5,391 bases of DNA, taken from Burkholderiaceae bacterium. Lineage in GTDB: Bacteria > Pseudomonadota > Gammaproteobacteria > Burkholderiales > Burkholderiaceae_C. Position numbers and translations under genes: made by a program. The DNA lies in assembly GCA_017999135.1 (NCBI GenBank), contig JAGOBT010000265.1, positions 1 to 5,391 on the forward strand. Reading direction: 5' to 3'. Shown here piece after piece: positions 1 to 4,960 of this stretch; position 1 is the stretch's first letter, and the number at the start of each line of letters is the position of its first letter. Below the pieces are notes generated by a model. It was not told the origin of the DNA, made no database searches, and saw only the letters and a program-made list of their open reading frames with translations.

Positions 1-198
1 GTCTGACGCCAGCTCGACAAGCAGCGGCACCGTGGCGTCGACGCCGGGCACGGGCCGGCCCGGGTGGCGCCAGGCATGGCGGGCAAAGCCGCTGCAGAGA
101 TCCCACAGCAGGTAGGCATCGACGGCATGCTGCGCGCCCGGATCGAGGCCATACGGCCAGCGCGACGCCAGCTGCCAGGACAGCGCGGGCGCGCTCAT
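1..198 (-). CDS. Unrecognised protein, N-terminal 66 residues (runs off the window)
   Basis: This is the N-terminal part of an open frame that continues past position 1 with no stop. The start ATG (196-198) overlaps the TGA of the upstream PAP2/haloperoxidase-like gene in an ATGA junction. No Shine-Dalgarno sequence lies just before it, so translation probably depends on coupling to the upstream gene. The protein begins MSAPALSWQLASRW and continues with an aromatic- and Ala-rich sequence including PYGLDPGAQHAVDAYLLWDL and PGRPVPGVDATVPLLVELA. It has no signal peptide or transmembrane segment in the visible part, and third codon positions are mostly G or C, as in the neighbouring genes. I do not recognise the family from this fragment. 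The overlap suggests it acts with, or is made in proportion to, the upstream enzyme. A start further upstream in the same frame is possible but less natural than the ATGA overlap. Confidence 0.7.
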   Translation of the reverse strand, partial: MSAPALSWQLASRWPYGLDPGAQHAVDAYLLWDLCSGFARHAWRHPGRPVPGVDATVPLLVELASD

Positions 199-1154
199 GC
201 GGCGGGCGCCGGCGGCGCGATGGTCGACCACTCGGCCCTTGCCAGTTGCCACAGCTCGACAAAGGTGTCGGGCAAGCTGGTGGTCGTGTCCCGCCGACCG
301 GAGGCGCCGGCGTCTGCAACCCGCTGGACCAGGCAGGCGATCACCTTCTCCGCCATGAACCGCCCGCCGTCGCTGTCGACCGGGTAGTGCACGCCAGCCA
401 CCACCCGGTTCTCGGCCATCCGGTCGGACAGCGCATGCAGCATCTTGGGCACCACATCCTTCCAGTCCTGCGGAATGCAGCCCTCCAGCAAGGCCAGCAG
501 CAGGTCGGACACCAGGCGCGACTCGGTGGCATGGCCGCTGGGGTAGGCCGAGAAGCCCGGTGTCGCGATCATCGGCTGCACCCGCGGCGACAGCTCAGGC
601 GGGCGGGGCTGGTTGAACACCAGCTTGACCCGCTGCACCAGCAGCGCGCCGAACATCGCCACCGTGGTCATCAGCTCCAGCGTGTAGGGCGTGCGCCGCG
701 GCGACAGCGGCAGCACCGTGCTCCACAGCATCGGGTTGAACACCATCTGCGAGACGATCTCGCCACTGCGCTCCGCGCGCAGGCTGGCGGCGGCCACGAC
801 TGGTTCCGGGTCGAACGCCTTGGAAGCCGGTCGCTCCATGTCCACTTGCCCGTGCGACAAGGTGATGCGCACCTTGCCGCCCTTCAGCGGGCTGAACGCC
901 ACGCCCGTCATCAGGTCGGCGACGACCACGTAGCGCCGGGCGAACGCCGACAAGGGCTTCAGCGTCGCGTCCGGCCGCAAGGCCGGCCCGGGCCAGGCGG
1001 TCGGCGCCATGCCAAACACCGTCAGCTCGCGCAGGTGCTCGGTGCTGGCCATCAGGTGCGGTACCGCAGCCGGGCGCGGGCCGGCATGCCAGCCCTCCCA
1101 GCCTTCCCAACCTTCCCAACCCTCCCAGCCTTCCCAACCTTCCAGTACGCTCAT
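195..1154 (-). CDS. PAP2 / vanadium-dependent haloperoxidase-like protein with N-terminal EGW repeats
   Basis: The 319-residue protein carries the full active-site signature of the PAP2 acid phosphatase/vanadium haloperoxidase superfamily. K177 and R184-P185 form the KxxxxxxRP motif, P205-S206-G207-H208 the PSGH motif, and R250, H256 and D260 the RxxxxxHxxxD motif. The Lys-Arg and Arg-His spacings match the vanadate/phosphate pocket of vanadium chloroperoxidase, and AYPSGHAT resembles haloperoxidases more than lipid phosphatases. The family either hydrolyses phosphomonoesters or, with vanadate bound, oxidises halides with hydrogen peroxide; sequence alone does not decide. I see no signal peptide and no set of membrane helices, so a soluble enzyme is likely. 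Residues 5-22 are six EGW triplets, followed by an unassigned segment up to about residue 130. The ATG at 1154 has a GGGAG ribosome binding site at 1161-1165; an alternative start at Met35 would exclude the repeats and looks less likely. The gene lies 44 nt after the regulator and overlaps the next gene by 4 nt. Confidence 0.88.
   Translation of the reverse strand: MSVLEGWEGWEGWEGWEGWEGWHAGPRPAAVPHLMASTEHLRELTVFGMAPTAWPGPALRPDATLKPLSAFARRYVVVADLMTGVAFSPLKGGKVRITLSHGQVDMERPASKAFDPEPVVAAASLRAERSGEIVSQMVFNPMLWSTVLPLSPRRTPYTLELMTTVAMFGALLVQRVKLVFNQPRPPELSPRVQPMIATPGFSAYPSGHATESRLVSDLLLALLEGCIPQDWKDVVPKMLHALSDRMAENRVVAGVHYPVDSDGGRFMAEKVIACLVQRVADAGASGRRDTTTSLPDTFVELWQLARAEWSTIAPPAPAA
1089..1142 (-). 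repeat. 9-bp tandem repeat, six units, encoding (Glu-Gly-Trp)x6
   Basis: Six exact-length 9-bp units encode Glu-Gly-Trp at residues 5-22 of the PAP2/haloperoxidase-like protein. On the coding strand each unit is GAR-GGY-TGG. The codon variants run in the order GAA-GGT, GAA-GGC, GAG-GGT, then GAA-GGT, GAA-GGC, GAG-GGC. The tract is therefore almost two copies of a 27-bp block differing at one base. Since 9 is a multiple of three, gain or loss of units would change the length of the N-terminal tail without shifting the frame. The arrangement suggests duplication of a three-unit block by slippage or unequal exchange. Confidence 0.95.
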
Positions 1155-1160
1155 CGTCTG

Positions 1161-1165
1161 CTCCC
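1161..1165 (-). promoter_or_regulatory. Ribosome binding site of the PAP2/haloperoxidase-like gene
   Basis: On the coding strand GGGAG lies 6 nt before the ATG at 1154. It supports the start that includes the EGW repeats rather than the internal Met35. It lies in the 44-nt gap after the regulator, where no convincing promoter or terminator is seen, so co-transcription with the regulator is likely. Confidence 0.65.
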
Positions 1166-1801
1166 GTGGTGAGTGGTCTGTCCAGGTGCGGCGGCGCTTC
1201 AGCCCGCCCGCGCAGCGGGCACGCCAGCGTCGAGCAGTGCCTGCGCATAGCGTTGCGCCACCGCTGTCGACGCGCCGGGCGATTCACGCAACCAGTCCCG
1301 CACGTTGATCGTGGGGTCCAGTGTCAGCAGCCCGCGGCCGGCGGCCTGCGCCTCGTGGCGGCGGCCCAGCAGCGACAAGGCGATGGCCAGCACCCGGTGC
1401 GCCGACAGATGCTGGAAGTTGAGCCGGATGGTGGCGCGGGCGGCCTCGACCGCGCGGTCCAGGTCACCGGCAGTCAGCGCGGCGCTGGCCTGGATGCCGA
1501 GGTAGAAGTGCCTGGACGGATCCAGCGGCGACAGCGACAGCGCGTGCTGGGTGTGGCGCAGGGCCTCGGAACCCTCGCCCCGGAAGGCCAGCGCATTGCC
1601 CTTGGCCAGCCAGGCCAGGGACTCGTTCGGGTTGGCCGCCAGCGCCTGGTCGTACAGCCATTCGGCACGTTGCAGGTCGCGCAGGTGGCTGGTGTGCACA
1701 TTGCCCAGCATCGTCATCGCCAGCGCCGAGTCCGGGTCCAGGTCCAGCGCCTGCTGGGCCAGATCCAGCGCGGCGCGGCCATCGGCGGCGGGGTCGTCCG
1801 A

Positions 1802-1804
1802 TCA
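1802..1804 (-). other. In-frame TGA stop inside the TPR region of the regulator
   Basis: The reading frame ending LARWHLTRVVLR at this TGA continues in the same frame as SDDPAADGRAALDLAQQALD and on through the TPRs to the natural stop at 1199. Nothing is inserted or lost at the site. A single base change from TGG (Trp) or CGA (Arg) would explain it. There is no ribosome binding site for restart at the first downstream ATG (1717). The upstream part would end after the AVLPF domain and the first TPR helices, losing about 200 residues. Confidence 0.85.
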
Positions 1805-2874
1805 GCGCAGCACCACGCGGGTCAGGTGCCAGCGGGCCAGCCAGGCCAGCGGCGCGGCGTGGGTCGGCGCGCGGCTGCGCAGGGTCTGCAGTGCGTCGCG
1901 CGCCAGGCCGAAATCACGCGGCGAGGTGCGGTACAGCAGGTGCACCGCGGCCAGCAGCAGCGCATGGCTGGCCAGGTCAGGCAGCGGCTGCCCGCGCACT
2001 GCACGCAGCGCATCGGTGAACAGCGCCCGCAGCACGCCGGCCATCACCGTCTGCACCAGTTGGCTGTCCATCCGCAGCACCGCGTCCTCATGGTCGCCCA
2101 GCGCCTCGGCCCACAGCACCTGGCCGGTGTGGGCATCGGCCAGTTCCACCTGCACCCGCAGCCGGCCAGCACTGGCCCACAGACGACCGGACACCACGTA
2201 GTGCGCGCCCAGGCTGGCTGCGATGGTGCGCAGCGGCAGCACGGTGTCGCGGAACACCGATGTCGACAGCCGCGAGATCACATGCAGGGTGTCGCCCCGC
2301 GAGAGCGCGCCGATCAACTGGTCGGTCAGGATGTCGCCCAACGGCAAGGCGCCCGCCGCCGCACCATGCAGGCTGAACGGCAGCACGGCGACCACCGGCT
2401 TCAGCCGTTCCACAGGGGCCGACTGCAGGGGTGCCGGCGACAACGACATGGGTGGGGTGAGCAGAAAGCAACGTGAGGCCAGGCCGTGAGGTGCCCGATC
2501 GTGGCTGCCTGTCTCGCCGAGTTCACCATCCACTTGAGGGATGACAGACGCCGCCACGCTCTCGGACAGCAGCGTGGTGCCGGGCGCCGCCGATGCCGCC
2601 AACGCCACGGCGGTGGCGGCATCCACGGTGTCGGCCGGCAGCACCGCCAGCCGCCAACCACCGGGTGGTCGGGTGTGCAGTGCGGCGGCGCAGTCGAGCG
2701 CGGCCCGCAGGTTGGTGAAACCGCACAGCCGCGATCCCGCACCGGCCGGCGTGGCCACAGGCTGGCCACCGTGCAATTGGGCGCAGCCGGACAGCGCCAG
2801 CATCGCGCCCGCATCTGCCTGGGGCGGCAGCGCCAGCCACACACTGGTGGGCACTGCCGCCAGACGCACGCGCT

Positions 2875-2920
2875 CATCGAAACCCGGAAGTGCAGCCACG
2901 GGTGACGCTGCAGGGGGAGC
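2875..2920 (-). other. Probable frameshift site in the regulator
   Basis: Upstream of this interval the winged-helix frame carries sensible protein and G/C-rich third positions; downstream it turns into a Cys/Trp/Arg-rich shadow. The coding frame then becomes the one reading FDERVRLAAVPTSVWLALPP, a shift equal to one missing base. Third-position G/C content points to the region near 2880, where the coding strand has a T run (AAA at 2880-2882 on the plus strand); one more T would give HFRVFDERVRL. A five-C run (2913-2917) is a second candidate. The exact base cannot be fixed from one sequence. Confidence 0.75.
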
Positions 2921-3275
2921 AGCCGCTGGCGCCACTGCGGCGCCATGGCGGCGGGCAACGCATCGTCCGATGCCAGCTGCACTGACAGCACCAGCCGGTA
3001 GCCGCGACCGGGCAGATTGGTGATCGCGCCGGTGCCCAGCACCCGCCGCAAGGCGCTGACCTGCACCGTCAGGTTGTTGTCCTCCACCACCAGACCCGGC
3101 CAGACACGGGCGAACAGTTCGTCCTTGCTGACCACCCTGTCGGCGTGCTCGGCCAGCACGCACAGCAGGTCGAAGGCCCTGCCGCCCAGCGGCACCGGCC
3201 GGCCATCGGCCAGCAGGCGGCGCTCATCCACCGCCAGTTCGAACGCACCGAATCGCCACCGCCGTCCCACCGCAG

Positions 3276-3282
3276 CCCCCTT
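3276..3282 (-). promoter_or_regulatory. Ribosome binding site of the regulator, decides the GTG start
   Basis: On the coding strand AAGGGGG sits 5 nt before the GTG at 3268-3270. It is the strongest Shine-Dalgarno match in this part of the window and places the start just before the winged-helix domain. It argues against the in-frame ATG at 3399. Confidence 0.65.
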
Positions 3283-3343
3283 GCCCCGGTGGCGGCTCCG
3301 CGCCACGGACCTGCTCACCGGGAGCGCGCAATGTAACTGGCGC

Positions 3344-3366
3344 TCAGCGCGGCGTGGCGGCGCTGA
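3344..3366. repeat. Inverted repeat upstream of the regulator
   Basis: Perfect 7-bp arms TCAGCGC and GCGCTGA are separated by 9 nt. They lie in the 172-nt gap between the FlgE-like lipoprotein and the regulator, about 75 nt before the regulator's GTG. There is no T run on either side, so a terminator is unlikely. The repeat could be an operator, but in G+C-rich DNA such arms also arise by chance. No convincing -35/-10 pair was seen in this gap. Confidence 0.3.
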
Positions 3367-3442
3367 TGCAGGGCGGCTGACATCCCGCCAAATCGCCAAC
3401 CCGGCGGCCGCGGCGCCTGCCAGCGGCCCGGGCCAGCCAGGG

Positions 3443-4828
3443 TCACCAACTGGCGTTGAGCGCGCCAGCCACCAGATAGCCGTTCAGCGACCGGCCCGGC
3501 AGGTCCACCACTGGCGGCTGGCAGCCCGCGCCGCACAGCCAGCCGGTGACGCCGAACCGCTGCAGCCGGTCAGCCACCGTGGTGCGCGCCAGCACCAGGC
3601 TGTAGCGCTTGTCCGACTGGCCGTTGTCGTAGTCCAGCACCACGGTGCCGGTGTGCAGGATCGACACACGCCTCAACGCGCCAGCGGCATAGCCGTCCTG
3701 CCAGATGTTGGTCACGCCGAAGGTGGCACCGTACTGTGTCAGCGTGGACAGATCGATTTCCAGCGCGTCGATCGGTTCGGTCACGGCACCTTGGAAGTTG
3801 CTGGTGGCCGGCACATTCACCAGCACCGGGGGCAGGCGCTTGGTGACATCGTCAACCCAGATGGGGGCCGCCCCGTTGGCCGGGAACCTCAGCGTGGCCA
3901 CTGGCTGGGCGGCACCAGCCATGTCTGGGTTGACGTTGCTCCCATTGGCGGAGACATAGACAAACCAGGTGTCGGTGGCTGCCTTCTGGAAGAACAGGGT
4001 CAGCGACACCTCCTGGCCCTTGATGTCATGGACGTTGACGGCGGTTGCCGCGTTGTAGGTCTGGGCGTCGATGGCGTCGAAGCTTGCGCCCCATCGCCCC
4101 GTGAAGGTGATGCGATGCCGCGCATCCAGATTGAGCTCCACCACGACCTTGCGGGTGGCCGCAGGCGGATGCATCACGCGGATGGGCGGCAGTGGCGCTG
4201 CCGCCTCCAGGCTGGCAGGGCGCAGGGCATCGGCTGTGCCGGCCAGCAGCCAGCCCTCGCTGTTGATGAGCCTGGCCTGGGCATCGATGTCGAAGCGGCC
4301 GTGGCGGCTGAGCACCCGGCGCCCGCTGGCCGGGTCCAGCAGCACGAAGGCGCCGTCACCGGCCAGGCCCATGTCCAGCGCCCGCCCGGTGGTGTGGATC
4401 TGTCCCGACGTGGGCAGCGGCCTGGCGTTGGGGTCGATGGGCAGCGCGCGCGTGGTGGCGGGTGCCGAGGCAGCGGGTGCCTGAGGTGCTACCGCCTGCA
4501 CGGCCGGCGTCGGCGGGTCGACCGCCTGTCCGTCGGCAGGGGGCGCCACGGCAACCGGCACAGCGGCCGCCGGTTCGGCTGCCGGCCCTGCGGCGGCCGG
4601 CTGTACAACCGCCGGCGGTTGGTCTGTCGCGGCCGCCGTGGCCTGCGGCACCGGGGTGATCGGTCGCACCGCCAATCCGCTGGCGCCCTGCCTGAACGAC
4701 GCTGTCTGCGCCTCGCCCGCGGCCGTATCGTCGTCGCCACCGCCACAGCCTGCCAGCATCATGGCGGCCAGGGCGGCCGACATCCATGCTGCGCGCACTG
4801 CCCCAAGGCCGTGTTGTCCTCTGTCCAT
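3443..4828 (-). CDS. Lipoprotein with a flagellar hook (FlgE)-like core lacking the D0 helices
   Basis: This 461-residue protein starts with a lipoprotein signal: a positive N terminus, hydrophobic residues 13-26, and lipobox L25-A-G-C28 followed by GGGDDD. Gly after the Cys suggests outer-membrane sorting. Residues about 55-130 are an Ala/Pro/Val-rich linker. Residues about 141-197 match the FlgE/F/G beta domain (SGQIHTTGRALDMGLAGDGA, SRHGRFDIDAQ, LINSEGWLLAG). Residues about 250-300 match the FlgE D2 domain (YNAATAVNVHDIKGQEVSLT, DTWFVYVSANG). Residues 362-459 match the end of the hook D1 domain (LTQYGATFGVTNIWQDGYAAG, DYDNGQS, GYLVAGALNAS). The protein stops where FlgE would go into its C-terminal D0 helix, and the N-terminal D0 helix is replaced by signal peptide and linker. 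It is therefore unlikely to polymerise as a normal hook or to use flagellar export. C432 and C436 are unusual for hook proteins. The start is supported by GGGAG at 4834-4838. No flagellar gene is adjacent. Function is unknown. Confidence 0.85.
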   Translation of the reverse strand: MDRGQHGLGAVRAAWMSAALAAMMLAGCGGGDDDTAAGEAQTASFRQGASGLAVRPITPVPQATAAATDQPPAVVQPAAAGPAAEPAAAVPVAVAPPADGQAVDPPTPAVQAVAPQAPAASAPATTRALPIDPNARPLPTSGQIHTTGRALDMGLAGDGAFVLLDPASGRRVLSRHGRFDIDAQARLINSEGWLLAGTADALRPASLEAAAPLPPIRVMHPPAATRKVVVELNLDARHRITFTGRWGASFDAIDAQTYNAATAVNVHDIKGQEVSLTLFFQKAATDTWFVYVSANGSNVNPDMAGAAQPVATLRFPANGAAPIWVDDVTKRLPPVLVNVPATSNFQGAVTEPIDALEIDLSTLTQYGATFGVTNIWQDGYAAGALRRVSILHTGTVVLDYDNGQSDKRYSLVLARTTVADRLQRFGVTGWLCGAGCQPPVVDLPGRSLNGYLVAGALNASW

Positions 4829-4833
4829 GGCTG

Positions 4834-4838
4834 CTCCC
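4834..4838 (-). promoter_or_regulatory. Ribosome binding site of the FlgE-like lipoprotein
   Basis: GGGAG on the coding strand is 5 nt before the ATG at 4826-4828. It fixes the start at the lipoprotein signal peptide. The frame stays open to 5236 upstream of this point, but that extension crosses the preceding gene and has a shadow-like Arg/Gly-rich composition. Confidence 0.65.
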
Positions 4839-4851
4839 TGCCTGATTTCAG

Positions 4852-4871
4852 CCGGAGTGTCCGGGTGACAC
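4852..4871. repeat. Two overlapping short inverted repeats before the FlgE-like gene
   Basis: CCGGA-GTG-TCCGG (4852-4864) and GTGTC-CGGGT-GACAC (4857-4871) overlap, 24-43 nt before the start codon of the FlgE-like lipoprotein. Their position would suit an operator or a 5' leader structure. The arms are only 5 bp, so chance is a fair explanation, and no clear promoter was recognised beside them. Confidence 0.25.
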
Positions 4872-4921
4872 GCAGGGTCCGGTCGATGGAAACAGGGGCG
4901 GATCACCGGCCAACTCACGCA

Positions 4922-4960
4922 ATGGCCTACGGGCCGGCGCGGCCCGCGCAGATGGCCTAC
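4922..4960. repeat. GC hairpin flanked by a 9-bp direct repeat after the oxidoreductase stop
   Basis: ATGGCCTAC occurs at 4922-4930 and again at 4952-4960. The right copy includes the oxidoreductase stop codon (4957-4959). The similarity extends to a preceding CGCA, with one extra G in the right copy. Between them is a hairpin with perfect 7-bp arms CGGGCCG (4930-4936) and CGGCCCG (4940-4946) and a 3-nt loop. The hairpin lies just downstream of the stop, where a terminator would be, but no T run follows it on the minus strand. It may aid termination or mRNA stability, or may only be a small local duplication. Confidence 0.45.

Larger units (their letters stand above)
1199..3270 (-). pseudogene. 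Winged-helix transcriptional regulator with AVLPF and TPR domains, broken by a frameshift and an in-frame TGA
   Basis: Joined together, the segments give a protein of about 690 residues. Residues 1-95 form an OmpR/PhoB-type winged helix: WRFGAFEL, GGRAFDLLCVLAEHADRVVSK, VWPGLVVEDNNLTVQVSALR and the closing NLPGRGYRLV wing. Reading then moves by -1 near 2880-2920. In the new frame come a segment resembling a degenerate class III cyclase domain (AAVPTSVWLALPPQAD to PGTTLLSESVA) and an AVLPF domain (VVAVLPFSLHG, HYVVSGRLWASAGRLRVQVEL, GQVLWAEALGD), then TPR helices. A TGA at 1802-1804 interrupts the TPRs, and the same frame continues to 1199 with clear TPR sequence (WLYDQALAANPNESLAWLAKG). The fused domain order is that of CadC-like, one-component regulators with TPR sensor parts. 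I chose the GTG at 3270 because AAGGGGG lies 5 nt upstream and WRFGAFEL follows closely; ATG 3399 is in frame but adds an atypical Arg-rich tail. No membrane helix is evident, so it is probably cytoplasmic. Two lesions suggest a decaying gene or sequencing errors. Confidence 0.85.

Noticed and set aside
1089..1142. CRISPR array or regulatory iteron cluster
   Set aside because: The 9-bp units are contiguous without spacers and are read in frame as Glu-Gly-Trp, so a coding microsatellite-like tract is the better explanation.
246..1172. A 308-codon plus-strand open frame opposite the PAP2/haloperoxidase-like gene
   Set aside because: It overlaps a gene with a complete active-site signature; its Arg/His/Gln-rich composition and Pro-rich end are the antisense image of that gene and its repeat.
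1199..1717. A separate small TPR protein starting at ATG 1717
   Set aside because: It is in the same frame as the regulator across the TGA, TPR sequence continues upstream of this ATG, and there is no ribosome binding site before it.
1802..1804. Selenocysteine or programmed readthrough at the in-frame TGA
   Set aside because: TPR proteins have no redox role at this place, no SECIS-like hairpin is evident just downstream, and the gene carries a second lesion, so simple mutation or sequencing error is more likely.
1166..2476. A 436-codon plus-strand open frame opposite the regulator
   Set aside because: Its Gln/Arg/Gly-rich, low-diversity sequence mirrors the TPR and AVLPF coding strand and shows no domain or good ribosome binding site.
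4607..4620. A perfect 14-bp palindrome (AACCGCCGGCGGTT)
   Set aside because: It lies inside the Ala/Pro-rich linker coding sequence, where GCC/GGC-type codons often create such palindromes; no sign of regulatory use.
3443..4828. A genuine flagellar hook protein gene (flgE)
   Set aside because: Both D0 helices are absent, a lipoprotein signal peptide is present, and no other flagellar genes are adjacent.
4930..4946. Canonical Rho-independent terminator after the oxidoreductase gene
   Set aside because: The hairpin is good, but no T run follows it on the transcribed strand, so I list it only as a hairpin.
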